Assembly (NCBI RefSeq): GCF_030159855.1
Contig: NZ_BSNG01000001.1
Location: 3,286,001-3,350,000, forward strand
Reading direction: 5' to 3'
Source of the DNA: Devosia yakushimensis
Lineage (GTDB): Bacteria > Pseudomonadota > Alphaproteobacteria > Rhizobiales > Devosiaceae
Length of the DNA: 64,000 bases
The translations under genes were made by a program, and so were the position numbers. The notes below the pieces were generated by a model, which ran no database searches, was not told the origin of the DNA, and was given only the letters and a program-made list of their open reading frames with translations. Positions 9,519 through 18,645 of the stretch are shown here, one piece after another. Position 1 is the first letter of the stretch, and the number at the start of each line of letters is the position of its first letter.

Positions 9519-10697
9519 ATGAACGGCAATAAAGTCCTGGAACTCAAGTACAGCGACGAGTATGGCGAATACGGTTCAAAGGAACATTTTTTCCACTTTT
9601 TTTGGGGCTATGTGCTCCCTGGCATGCACGTAGCCATTACAACCACGCGGCGTGAGCCGGGCACCTATAGCCTTACTCTCGAGGACTGCGGCCCGGTCAT
9701 GAACAAGGTATCCCAGGATCTATTTAGCCTGATCACCGCTGACATAAAATTCAAGAAGTCCGATGAATTTAGCGCAGATTGCGCACAGGTGCCGCGCTGG
9801 GACATCATGATCAACTTCGACAGCGTTCTGTTTGAAGATGAGCATAGTTTCCGCGGCTCCACCAAGAATTATCGGGAGAATGAGTTCCTGAAGAGCGTAT
9901 TGAACCAGCCAGGCTTTCTGCAGAATTTCCAAAACGAACTGCGCGAGGTTCGTAGCTGGGTCCTTGGGCGTGTTATCGATTCCGAGGCGGCCGCGTCCAG
10001 CCTGATCATCCCGAGCGTGGGGGAGCTGAAATTAAGCGGTCCACCTGCCACACATGGCGTAAAAAAAGCCATCATCAAATTCCTTGAGCGCCAAGGCCCA
10101 TGGCACGTTCAGCTGAGCCAAAAAGTGCTTCAGAGAAGCATAAACGTCGTTCGAATGGTCGTAGGAAAAACGCCTATCGCCATCTCTCCGAAGAGACAGG
10201 TTGCAGCCTCCCAGAAGACGCCGGTCGCTGCCTCTAGAAAGAGGAGGCGCAACGGCGGTGCGCGCGGCCCCAATTGCCTATTGCTGTGCCGGTCCCCCGA
10301 GCCGGAATACTATAGCGAAAATGGCCAAGCCGAGGCGAAGAAATATGGAGCCTCAAGGCGCTCGCTGGTCGAGATAGACGAATCGTTCGAGTACTTTAAG
10401 TCCAAAGGGCACAATATCGAGAAGTATGAACCTGGTTCGGAAAACATATTTGGCCAGATCAAAAGGTTCTATGCAAGCGACGCTGTCATTGGCATTAAGG
10501 GCGCCGAACTTTCGAACGTGTTCTGGATGAAGCCGGGATCCAAGATGTTTGTTGTCACGCCAAGCACCATGCGTTCTACGCCGGTCTATCAGCGCTTTTC
10601 CCGTTTCCTGGGCATTTCCTCAATTACGGTTTTTGGCGCAGACGGGCAAAACCCTAGCTTGTATCGCCTCCGGCGCGAGATCGACGACCAGCTGTAG
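9519..10697 (+). CDS. GT61/DUF563-like glycosyltransferase
   Basis: This is a 392-residue protein whose C-terminal third resembles glycosyltransferase family 61 (DUF563). It has NCLLLCRSPEPEYYSENG, then the nucleotide-sugar-binding type segment AVIGIKGAELSNVFWMKPGS (family form: IGxHGAGLxNxxFxxPG) and a tail ending in DDQL. The N-terminal half is unassigned. Between them (about residues 218-250) is a basic linker with two similar blocks (KTPIAISPKRQ and KTPVAASRKR), which looks like a local duplication. It is the first gene of the plus-strand glycan set. Substrate and linkage cannot be told from sequence. Confidence 0.6.
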   Translation: MNGNKVLELKYSDEYGEYGSKEHFFHFFWGYVLPGMHVAITTTRREPGTYSLTLEDCGPVMNKVSQDLFSLITADIKFKKSDEFSADCAQVPRWDIMINFDSVLFEDEHSFRGSTKNYRENEFLKSVLNQPGFLQNFQNELREVRSWVLGRVIDSEAAASSLIIPSVGELKLSGPPATHGVKKAIIKFLERQGPWHVQLSQKVLQRSINVVRMVVGKTPIAISPKRQVAASQKTPVAASRKRRRNGGARGPNCLLLCRSPEPEYYSENGQAEAKKYGASRRSLVEIDESFEYFKSKGHNIEKYEPGSENIFGQIKRFYASDAVIGIKGAELSNVFWMKPGSKMFVVTPSTMRSTPVYQRFSRFLGISSITVFGADGQNPSLYRLRREIDDQL

Positions 10698-10806
10698 CCT
10701 TGATGTGTGCTCACAAATCACACTAAACCCGCGGAGACACGAGACGACCCACGGATGTCGGAAAAGCCTTGGCTCACTGTCTCTTAGAAGAATTTGGTGG
10801 TAGAAT

Positions 10807-12081
10807 ATGAACCATACTTGCGAAACAGCTGACGCGCTTCGGCAGCATCGCGACGACAATTTGGCGAAGAGCAACTTCTCGCTAAAGGTCATACCCTTCG
10901 ACACCAGCAACGACTGGTTCGTTAAGGACGGAGCTGTTTCACACCGGAGCGGTGGCTTTTTCCATGTCCTCGGGCTGACCCAGGCCAATTCCGATTTTGA
11001 ATCGATAGTCCTCTATCAGCCGCAGAGTGCCCTGACCGGGCTGCTCATCACCCAGCATGAAGGCGTGGTCTACACCTGCGTTCAGGCGCGCGCTGAGCCT
11101 GGGAACACCGGCGTCGTGCAGTATGGCCCCACAATTCAATCAACGGCAGCCAACTATATGAAGTTGCACGGTGGCCGCGACACCGACTTCCTGAACCACT
11201 TCCAGTCCTATCCGTCTGGCTCGCGTCTCATTAGCTTCACCATGCAAACCGACCTCGGTGAGCTCTACTACCAGAAGAGCAAGACCCACAATTACATCGA
11301 GACGGACACATTCCTGCCCACCACGCTCAACACGACATGGGTGCCGGTTTCTGTTCTGGCTGAAATGTCGCTCGAGCCGTTCTTCCTCAATACGGACCTG
11401 CGGTCGCTCACGGCCATGTTTGACTGGGACTATTATGTCACAGGCGAACGCTCCAGCGATGCGCCGCCGACCGCCCTGTTGGAATACTATTTCAAGAGCA
11501 AGTCCCAGGCGAAAGAGCAGTACCTGCTAACCTCCATTCACGACCTGAAAAACTGGCGTGTGGTTCCGTCAGGGCTTGAGGCAACTGGTCCGCACAAGCG
11601 CAACCTCAATTTGTTTGAGTGCAAGGCGCTCACACGCGAAGTGTCCACCTGGGTGCAGCCACTGATTGGTGTTGAATCACCGGGCCTGGCGGTTCTGTAT
11701 CGCAAGGGAACCGCGGCCGGCCCGCAATACCTGCTTAGCGTTCGCGAAGAATACGGCATTGATAATCAGACGACTATCGGCCCAAGCCGCGTTGTGCATC
11801 CGGGCGGCGATACGTCCGTCGTTGACCGCGTGGGCAAGCTCTACCGCACGTTCGAACACTCCGAAGAAGGTGGCCGCTTCATCAATCACGAAAGCACCTT
11901 CGAGATTCGCAATGTGGACGATAGCTATGTGGCGGCCCCCAATGAGTTCTGGGTGACGCCTGGTCAGATCAAGCAGTTGTTCCTTGCTTCCAACATCATA
12001 TCGATCCAGCTGCGCGTCATGGCCTGCGGGATTGTGGATGAACTCAACCCGAAAACGCTGGGCGCCGCCCGCCCCGCTTAG
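10807..12081 (+). CDS. NDP-hexose 2,3-dehydratase family protein
   Basis: This 424-residue protein resembles the NDP-hexose 2,3-dehydratases (EvaA/TylC-VI type). These remove water from dTDP-4-keto-6-deoxyglucose as the first step of 2-deoxygenation. Diagnostic parts are GFFHVLGL, QARAEPGNTGVVQYGPTIQS and NYMKLHGG in the first half, and a second internal copy with the related string SVREEYGIDNQTTIGPS. Two tandem homologous halves are typical of the family. The substrate could come from the rfbA and rfbB products encoded at 16.1-18.6 kb. The usual partner, a 3-ketoreductase, is not seen nearby. Confidence 0.82.
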   Translation: MNHTCETADALRQHRDDNLAKSNFSLKVIPFDTSNDWFVKDGAVSHRSGGFFHVLGLTQANSDFESIVLYQPQSALTGLLITQHEGVVYTCVQARAEPGNTGVVQYGPTIQSTAANYMKLHGGRDTDFLNHFQSYPSGSRLISFTMQTDLGELYYQKSKTHNYIETDTFLPTTLNTTWVPVSVLAEMSLEPFFLNTDLRSLTAMFDWDYYVTGERSSDAPPTALLEYYFKSKSQAKEQYLLTSIHDLKNWRVVPSGLEATGPHKRNLNLFECKALTREVSTWVQPLIGVESPGLAVLYRKGTAAGPQYLLSVREEYGIDNQTTIGPSRVVHPGGDTSVVDRVGKLYRTFEHSEEGGRFINHESTFEIRNVDDSYVAAPNEFWVTPGQIKQLFLASNIISIQLRVMACGIVDELNPKTLGAARPA

Positions 12082-12218
12082 GTTTAAGTCAAACTGGCAG
12101 ACATGTTGGCCACCGGTTAAGTGTACGGCTTCCGAGAAGTCCTATGCTATTCCGGTGGCCAAATGCGTTTTCGCCTTCATGCACCTGCCGTTTTCGGCGA
12201 TGAGGAAGACCAGATATC

Positions 12219-14228
12219 ATGCCACTCGATCGCAGCGCCCCCAATTTGGGTATCAGTCGGCAGAAGTTTTCTGAACTGAAAAGAGCCGCCGATCAGGTAA
12301 AGCTCCGCAAGAACGCGTTTCGACAAATGTTGCGCGAGGGCCGTCTGATCGCCCTGTCGGGGGCCCTTGTTCGCCGATTGGGATCCAACGTGGAGAGCGC
12401 AGTCCGAATGCAGGGTGGGCTGGGCAAGACCCTGCAGCAGGCGGTCAACGAGCTTCGCCGTAGCGGCCCGAAAGGCCTTGTAGCAAAAACGTATCGTCGC
12501 CTGGGCGAACACACCGAGTTCGAGCCAATTCCGGACGATCCCGCTCGTGCGAGTCTCTACGACAAGACCTCGCCGTTTCAGTTCAGGCCCAACGGGGATT
12601 ACGAGACGCTGTACCAGACCTATCTGGACAACCGGGCCAACCACAGGAACATCGCGATATTTCGCGCCGTCACGGGTGGCTATGATGAGGTGCTGCCCTA
12701 TGAGCATTACCTCAATGACGCCGACTATTTTACATTCACCGACGAACCGGTAGCGGTCCACGGCCTCAATCTACCTGTCCCCTATTTCGATGCGTCGTCG
12801 ACGCGCCGTGCGCGCTTCGTGAAACTGCATCCACACATGCTGTTTCCCGACCACAATGTGGCCGTCTGGCATGATGGCAATGTCATGATCCGTGACGACA
12901 TTACGCCTCTGATCAACGCCGTTCTATCCTCCGGCCTGCCGATCGGCACGTTCCTGCATCCAACCCGCAGCGATGTCTACGACGAGGCCAAGGCCTGCAT
13001 CGAGCAGAACAAGGACAACGCAGAGACGATCCTCAAGCAGATGGAACGCTACAGCGAGGAAGGCTTAGTTACGGACCAGTTGGTTGAGAGCAATTTCGTC
13101 GTCTACAATCTCAGGCACCCGGACCTGAAGGCCGTCCTGACCCGTTGGTGGGCCGAGCTCGACCGTTGTTCTTATCGCGATCAACTATCGTTCAACTACG
13201 CCGTGGACAGCGCAAAGACAGCGTTCCTGCCTTTGGCCGAGCGCCCGATCTGCGTTCGCAGCCACCCGGCTTTCGCGTTTTTTTCCAGCCATGGTGACGA
13301 GGGTCGCGAGTTCAGTTCCGAAACGATCGTCAAACCAGCATTCGACATCAACCCCATCGCCGCCCCTGCCAATAGAGCTGTGAAAGCGGATGTGCTGGTC
13401 TGTGTTCACAACGCCCTGGATGATGTGAAGGACTGCCTGGATAACGTCGTCCGGAATGGACAGGAATCGGTCCAAAACATCATCATCGTCGATGATGGCT
13501 CAGCCCAAGAAACGCAGCATTGGCTGGAGAACTTCGCCTCCTCGCATGCCAACGCCATGCTTCACCGCAACGACAAGGCCATTGGCTATACCAAAGCAGC
13601 AAATAAGGCGATTTCGCTCTCCACTGCTGACCACGTCGTCCTCCTGAACAGTGATGCCATCGTCGGATCGCAGGCCATTCAGAAAATGCTGGCCTGTATG
13701 GACGGTCTGGAAGGTTGTGGCATCGTTGGTCCCCTCTCCAATGCGGCAAGCTACCAGTCCATTCCGCACCACCTGAGTGCGGCCGGGCAAACCGCCGTCA
13801 ATGCGCTTCCGTCCGGCCATTCGGTCGATGACATGGATGCGTGGTGCGCGCAGAATGCTCAGGGTCTGCCGTCACCCGGCGTGCCTTTGGTGCACGGCTT
13901 TTGCATGTGCATTAAGCGCGAGGTCTTCGAAACGATCGGTCGTTTCGACGACGATGCCTTTCCCTCCGGCTATGGGGAGGAGAATGATTTCTGCACCCGC
14001 GCTGCGGAAAACGGCTTCCGACTGAACATCGCCATTGACGCGTTCGTCTTTCACGCGAAATCCAAGAGCTATTCGAATGACGAGAGGCGCAAGGCCCTCA
14101 TGACCGCTGGCAGCGCCCAACTCCGCGACATGCTTGGCGCCGATCGCCTCAACCGCCTCATCCAGTCGATGCAGAACAATCCGACCCTTGCCGAAATGCG
14201 GAACAGGGCACTGAGCCTCTACAACTGA
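12219..14228 (+). CDS. Two-domain glycosyltransferase: DUF616 plus GT2
   Basis: This 669-residue fusion probably adds two sugars or links sugars to a carrier. Residues about 145-360 match the DUF616/TOD1-like glycosyltransferase type, with IAIFRAVTGGYDEV, VAVWHDGNVMI and a DQLSFNYAV segment. Residues about 390-615 are a GT2 (GT-A fold) domain: ADVLVCVHN, IIIVDDGS, the DxD-like NSDAIVG, and GYGEENDFCTRA near the catalytic base. The N-terminal 140 residues are charged and unassigned. It lies in the same direction as the dehydratase and converges on the minus-strand rfb operon. Acceptor and donor are unknown. Confidence 0.8.
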   Translation: MPLDRSAPNLGISRQKFSELKRAADQVKLRKNAFRQMLREGRLIALSGALVRRLGSNVESAVRMQGGLGKTLQQAVNELRRSGPKGLVAKTYRRLGEHTEFEPIPDDPARASLYDKTSPFQFRPNGDYETLYQTYLDNRANHRNIAIFRAVTGGYDEVLPYEHYLNDADYFTFTDEPVAVHGLNLPVPYFDASSTRRARFVKLHPHMLFPDHNVAVWHDGNVMIRDDITPLINAVLSSGLPIGTFLHPTRSDVYDEAKACIEQNKDNAETILKQMERYSEEGLVTDQLVESNFVVYNLRHPDLKAVLTRWWAELDRCSYRDQLSFNYAVDSAKTAFLPLAERPICVRSHPAFAFFSSHGDEGREFSSETIVKPAFDINPIAAPANRAVKADVLVCVHNALDDVKDCLDNVVRNGQESVQNIIIVDDGSAQETQHWLENFASSHANAMLHRNDKAIGYTKAANKAISLSTADHVVLLNSDAIVGSQAIQKMLACMDGLEGCGIVGPLSNAASYQSIPHHLSAAGQTAVNALPSGHSVDDMDAWCAQNAQGLPSPGVPLVHGFCMCIKREVFETIGRFDDDAFPSGYGEENDFCTRAAENGFRLNIAIDAFVFHAKSKSYSNDERRKALMTAGSAQLRDMLGADRLNRLIQSMQNNPTLAEMRNRALSLYN

Positions 14229-14268
14229 GAGGCCGGGCTGCGCCGGCGCAAGGTTGCAGTGACTGAAC

Positions 14269-15126
14269 TTACTGAAGAAGCGCCTCCAGCTTCTTAGCGC
14301 CAAGCGGGTAAATCGCATTTAGTGACCTGATGCAGTCGTAATCCCGGGAAAAGACCAGTTTAAGGTTTTCCCGCGCCACTGTGCTCAGCGCCATGTTCTT
14401 CTCGAACAACGTGTCGTCACTCTTGTTCTGGCGGCTAATGCCATCTACCCCGAGGACTCTTTCCATATCTTCGGCCAGCTGGTCTTGCGTAAAAACACAA
14501 TACACCTGTTCCGGTGAGATATTGGTAAGGAGCCCCTCCAAATAGTATGCAATATCATGCCTGAAATGCGTGATGCTAAGCATGGATCTCATAGCCTCGT
14601 TTGAAAGATGACCGTCCTTAACAAGAGCCTCTGCGAGATCATTCAACCTCTCGTACTTGACTAACGCTTCAAACTCGCCGGGATACTGGAATTCCTGCTT
14701 TCTCTCCTGAACGACTTTCTGATATCGCCAGGCGAAGGCTGAGATGAGCCTATCAATGGGGTTTCTGAGAACAAAAAGGTAGCTTGCATTACTCTGGTAA
14801 TACGGCGGGCGAAGATGAACCCGGCTAATGCGCGTAAATCTGCTCTGGATCGCCGGGCTGATGGCTAGTGCATCAGCAACCGAATATCCTCCACACTTGC
14901 CGATATGCACGAAGGTCAGTTCGTCCCGCGACCCGTCGGTATATTTTTCATCATGGAGCACGCGCTCGCGCTCCAAGCGATCGATTGGAGCGAAGTGGAA
15001 GTATTTAGGCTTCTTCTGCCGAACGGACGGTTTTGCAACATCGATTGCTGCGTCCGCTTCGAGCGGAACGGCAGCTTCGGCTTCAGCTGCAATGCCAGCC
15101 TCAACTTCTGGAGATTTCCCGGTCAA
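14269..15126 (-). CDS. Carbohydrate sulfotransferase (Sulfotransfer_2-like)
   Basis: This is a PAPS-dependent sulfotransferase of the membrane or glycan type. The phosphosulfate loop is ELTFVHIGKCGGYSV and the 3'-phosphate-binding segment is FVLRNPIDRLISAFAWR; both are characteristic. I place the start at TTG 15126, because GGGGAGG lies eight bases upstream, rather than at GTG 15150, which has no ribosome site. This gives about 285 residues with an Ala/Glu-rich N-terminus. It is the last gene of the minus-strand rfbACBD operon (55-bp gap after rfbD), which suggests that the rhamnose-containing polymer is sulfated. PAPS-forming genes are not in the window. Confidence 0.8.
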   Translation of the reverse strand: MTGKSPEVEAGIAAEAEAAVPLEADAAIDVAKPSVRQKKPKYFHFAPIDRLERERVLHDEKYTDGSRDELTFVHIGKCGGYSVADALAISPAIQSRFTRISRVHLRPPYYQSNASYLFVLRNPIDRLISAFAWRYQKVVQERKQEFQYPGEFEALVKYERLNDLAEALVKDGHLSNEAMRSMLSITHFRHDIAYYLEGLLTNISPEQVYCVFTQDQLAEDMERVLGVDGISRQNKSDDTLFEKNMALSTVARENLKLVFSRDYDCIRSLNAIYPLGAKKLEALLQ

Positions 15127-15181
15127 GTAACGTACCTCCCCGGCAAGCACCAGGCACTACTGATCACATTTGGTCGCGATC

Positions 15182-16084
15182 TCATGGGCCGCCGTTTTCC
15201 CGCGCGATCTCTTTCAGGCACTCTTCCAGCGACACAGACCACGGTGGGCACCGAAATCCGAAAACACTTTCCAGCTTGGAGCAGTCCAACCGGGAGTTTC
15301 TGGGCCGAACGGCCTTTGTGGGGAAGGCATCCGTCCCGACCGGCTTGACGCGAGCCGATGGGAGGTTCAGCCCCCTGCTTTGGCGATAAACCTCTCTTGC
15401 CAGATCGCACCACGTCGCAGTTCCAGTTCCTGTGAGGTGATAGACGCCCCACACATTGTCATCAGCAGCGCTGGGGGCCGACAACTTTTGAACCACAGCC
15501 AGGACGCCGTCAGCCAGATCAAAGGCGGATGTCGGACATCCATATTGATCATCGACGATGGTCAGTTCCTCGCGCGTTTGCGCGAGCTGCAACATTGTCC
15601 TGACGAAGTTCTTGCCGAAGGGCGAGTACACCCACGCAGTTCGCAGGATCACGTGCCTCGGGTTTTCTTCGATAACACGACGTTCGCCCGCCAGTTTGCT
15701 GCGCCCATAGACAGACAATGGGTTGACCGCATCATCTTCGGTCCAGGCAGCGGGTTTTAAGCCGTCATAGACATAGTCCGTGGAAAGGTGGATCACCGGC
15801 GCGCCGACCAACGCTGCCCCGCGGGCAACCTGCCCCGCGCCTTCCCCATTTATGCGCATGGCGAGGTCGGGTTCATCTTCGGCCAGATCGACCGCGGTCC
15901 ACGCAGCAGCGGAGACGACAATATCCGGTCGATGGGAGACGATTGTCTCGGCTATGTCTTCTGGCTTACTCAGGTCCAGTTCCGGGCGGCCAACCGTGAC
16001 CAGGTCGAGGTCGCCACACTCGGCGCAACGATGCCTAAGGGCGGTGACGACCTGCCCTTCCGTACCAGTGACAAGTATTTTCAC
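15182..16084 (-). CDS. rfbD: dTDP-4-dehydrorhamnose reductase
   Basis: This is the last step of dTDP-L-rhamnose synthesis: NADPH-dependent reduction of dTDP-4-keto-L-rhamnose. The 300-residue protein opens MKILVTGTEGQVVTALRHR (a Rossmann GxxGxxG variant), has the LSTDYVYDG segment and the catalytic YxxxK in YGRSKLAGE, and ends with the family segment around KAVRPRNSRLDCSKLE. It starts with GTG at 16084, eighteen bases after rfbB, in the order rfbA-C-B-D. Confidence 0.95.
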   Translation of the reverse strand: MKILVTGTEGQVVTALRHRCAECGDLDLVTVGRPELDLSKPEDIAETIVSHRPDIVVSAAAWTAVDLAEDEPDLAMRINGEGAGQVARGAALVGAPVIHLSTDYVYDGLKPAAWTEDDAVNPLSVYGRSKLAGERRVIEENPRHVILRTAWVYSPFGKNFVRTMLQLAQTREELTIVDDQYGCPTSAFDLADGVLAVVQKLSAPSAADDNVWGVYHLTGTGTATWCDLAREVYRQSRGLNLPSARVKPVGTDAFPTKAVRPRNSRLDCSKLESVFGFRCPPWSVSLEECLKEIARENGGP

Positions 16085-16102
16085 GATCTGCCGCCGGGGC
16101 GC

Positions 16103-17158
16103 TTACCGCGCCCCGCCCCGCCGCTTGAGGGACTGCTGGGCATCGAGCAGAGGCGACCACCACCAAGGGTTGTCGATGAACCAGGATACGGTCTTGGCGA
16201 TACCGGTTTCGAACGTTTCTTCAGGCTGCCAGCCCAACTCAGTTCGGATCTTCGTCGCATCGATCGCATAGCGCCGATCGTGGCCAGGCCGGTCGGTTAC
16301 AAACGCGATCTGCTCACGGTATGACTTACCGTCAGCGCGCGGCTTCTGCTGGTCCAGGATGTCACAAATGGTCTCGACGACGCTCAAATTTGTGCGCTCG
16401 TTGTTCCCACCGATATTGTAAGTCTCCCCCATCTTTCCGGCCGTGATGACCAGCGCCAGCGCCCGTGCGTGATCATCGACATAGAGCCAGTCACGGACAT
16501 TTTCGCCACGGCCGTAGATCGGCAGTTCACGGCCATCAAGCGCGCTTAGCGTGACGAGCGGAATGAGCTTTTCCGGGAAGTGGTAGGGACCGTAATTGTT
16601 GGAGCAGTTGGTAATTAGGATCGGCAATCCATACGTATGATACCAAGCCCGTACGAAATGGTCCGAGGCGGCCTTGGAGGCGGAATATGGGGAAGACGGT
16701 GCATAGGGGGTCGTCTCGGTAAACAAACCGCCATCAAAGGGCAAATCCCCATAAACTTCGTCCGTGGAAACGTGGTGGAACCGGAAACTGTCGCGCCGCC
16801 CCCCACTGAGCGTGTCCCGATGCCTGGTCGCTGCGGACAACATTGAAACAGTGCCGACCACATTGGTATCGACGAATACGCCCGGACCATCAATGGATCG
16901 GTCGACGTGGCTTTCTGCCGCCAGATGCATAACACCATCGACGTTATGGGCCTGCATCACTTCGAAGATTTTATCCGTATCGCGGATATCGGCGTTCACG
17001 AAGGCATAGTTATCCCGCCCCTCGACCTCCTTCAGCGACGTCAGGTTTCCGGAATAGGTAAGTTTATCGACATTGATGACCTCGTGATTTTCTTTCACGA
17101 GATGCCGACACACGGCGGAGCCGATGAAACCGGCGCCTCCAGTAACCAGTATGCGCAA
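16103..17158 (-). CDS. rfbB: dTDP-glucose 4,6-dehydratase
   Basis: This enzyme converts dTDP-glucose to dTDP-4-keto-6-deoxyglucose, the branch point for rhamnose and deoxysugars. Motifs are TGGAGFIGS (NAD binding), HLAAESHVDRSI and YSASKAASD (YxxxK). I set the start at TTG 17158, giving MRILVTGGAGFIGS as in other RfbB proteins. GGGGG lies seven to eight bases upstream, and the rfbC stop ends directly before it. A longer frame to 17236 exists but overlaps rfbC and lacks support. Length is about 351 residues, normal for the family. Confidence 0.95.
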   Translation of the reverse strand: MRILVTGGAGFIGSAVCRHLVKENHEVINVDKLTYSGNLTSLKEVEGRDNYAFVNADIRDTDKIFEVMQAHNVDGVMHLAAESHVDRSIDGPGVFVDTNVVGTVSMLSAATRHRDTLSGGRRDSFRFHHVSTDEVYGDLPFDGGLFTETTPYAPSSPYSASKAASDHFVRAWYHTYGLPILITNCSNNYGPYHFPEKLIPLVTLSALDGRELPIYGRGENVRDWLYVDDHARALALVITAGKMGETYNIGGNNERTNLSVVETICDILDQQKPRADGKSYREQIAFVTDRPGHDRRYAIDATKIRTELGWQPEETFETGIAKTVSWFIDNPWWWSPLLDAQQSLKRRGGAR

Positions 17159-17159
17159 T

Positions 17160-17732
17160 TCATTTACCCCCAGTGTATTCGTAGTTGTTGTCCACATCGG
17201 CAAGGAGAAACGCATTCCTGTCCTTTTCCGAGACAACCAATGCTTCGAGGTCCATGGGCCAGTCGATCCCTATTGCGGGGTCATCAAAGCGGATCGCCCG
17301 CTCCTCTTCCCGCGCATAGTGGCTCGACACCTTGTAATAAATGTCAGTGTTAGGCTCCAGCGTGACAAAGCCGTGCGCAAAACCTTTGGGTACGAATACC
17401 TGATTGCCCTTATCGGCTGAGATCTCAAGCCCGACCCACTTGCCGTAGGTTGGTGATCCCTTTCTGATGTCAACCGACACATCGAAGATCGACCCGGACG
17501 CGACCCAAATCAGCTTGGCTTGGCCATAAGGCTCCCTCTGAAAGTGGAGCCCGCGCAGCACGCCTCGGCATCGCGAATGCGAATGATTGTCCTGTACGAA
17601 GATTTCATGGACACCATGCTCGGCAAGACGACGATCGCTATAAGTCTCAGAAAAATGTCCGCGGGGATCAGGAAACCGATCTGGTATGATTTCCAGGACG
17701 CCGGCGATTGATGTCTTATTGACCGTTATCAT
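17160..17732 (-). CDS. rfbC: dTDP-4-dehydrorhamnose 3,5-epimerase
   Basis: This 190-residue cupin epimerase acts on dTDP-4-keto-6-deoxyglucose. It has IPDRFPDPRGHFSETY, VQDNHSHS, the GVLRGLHFQ motif with the catalytic His, and FVPKGFAHGFVTL. The gene lies between rfbA and rfbB with almost no spacing, consistent with a single transcript. Confidence 0.96.
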   Translation of the reverse strand: MITVNKTSIAGVLEIIPDRFPDPRGHFSETYSDRRLAEHGVHEIFVQDNHSHSRCRGVLRGLHFQREPYGQAKLIWVASGSIFDVSVDIRKGSPTYGKWVGLEISADKGNQVFVPKGFAHGFVTLEPNTDIYYKVSSHYAREEERAIRFDDPAIGIDWPMDLEALVVSEKDRNAFLLADVDNNYEYTGGK

Positions 17733-17744
17733 AAATTAGACCGC

Positions 17745-18605
17745 CTAAATCAGGCTTCGTAGATATGACGCATATTGTGTCTTCCCAAGGGTCTGGGCGC
17801 GACGTTCAACCATGCCCGCGTCGATCCATCCGTGCGAGAATGCAATTTCTTCGGGGCAGGCGATCTTGATACCTTGCCTGTGTTCAATTGTACGCACGAA
17901 GGCGCTCGCCTCATGCAGGCTGTCATGTGTGCCAGTATCGAGCCAGGCATAGCCTCTACCGAATTTGGCAACCTTTAACTGGCCGCGCTCGAGGTAGATC
18001 CTGTTCACATCGGTGATTTCCAGCTCCCCGCGCGCGGAAGGTTGGATGCTCGATGCAATGTTGACAACGTCATTGTCGTAGAAATAGAGGCCTGTCACAG
18101 CCCAGTTCGACTTTGGCTTTGCCGGCTTTTCTTCAACCGAAATGGCACGGTCATTTTGATCAAACTCCACGACACCATAGCGCTCCGGATCAATTACCTG
18201 ATAGGCAAATACCGTTGCGCCGTCTTCGTTCCCAATTGCCTGCTGGCAAATTTGTGATAGGCCCGCGCCGTGGAAAATGTTGTCGCCCAGGATCAGCGCG
18301 ACACTTTCATTTCCAATGAATTCCTTGCCGATAATAAAGGCTTCCGCGAGCCCGTTGGGCGCCGCCTGGGTTGCATAGGTAATACTGACGCCAAAATTCG
18401 ATCCATCGCCCAAAAGCGCAGTAAATTGCGAAGCATCTTGTGGAGTAGTGATCACCAGAATGTCGCGGATGCCGGCAAGCATCAGAACGGACAGAGGATA
18501 ATAGATCATCGGTTTGTCGTAGACGGGCAGCAGTTGCTTCGACACAGCTATGGTACAGGGGAAAAGCCGTGAGCCCGACCCGCCTGCTAGTATGATACCC
18601 TTCAC
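17745..18605 (-). CDS. rfbA: Glucose-1-phosphate thymidylyltransferase
   Basis: This enzyme makes dTDP-glucose from dTTP and glucose-1-phosphate. The 286-residue protein starts KGIILAGGSGSRLFPCT (nucleotidyltransferase signature, usually GGSGTRLYPxT), has YDKPMIYYPLSVLMLAGI and LGDNIFHGAGL, and ends in the usual SLI tail. It is the first rfb gene, 40 bp after the upstream glycosyltransferase gene, and the same transcript may cover both. Confidence 0.96.
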   Translation of the reverse strand: MKGIILAGGSGSRLFPCTIAVSKQLLPVYDKPMIYYPLSVLMLAGIRDILVITTPQDASQFTALLGDGSNFGVSITYATQAAPNGLAEAFIIGKEFIGNESVALILGDNIFHGAGLSQICQQAIGNEDGATVFAYQVIDPERYGVVEFDQNDRAISVEEKPAKPKSNWAVTGLYFYDNDVVNIASSIQPSARGELEITDVNRIYLERGQLKVAKFGRGYAWLDTGTHDSLHEASAFVRTIEHRQGIKIACPEEIAFSHGWIDAGMVERRAQTLGKTQYASYLRSLI

Positions 18606-18645
18606 GACTGCCTACCTATCAATTTTCGATGACTTTGGAAGTGAT

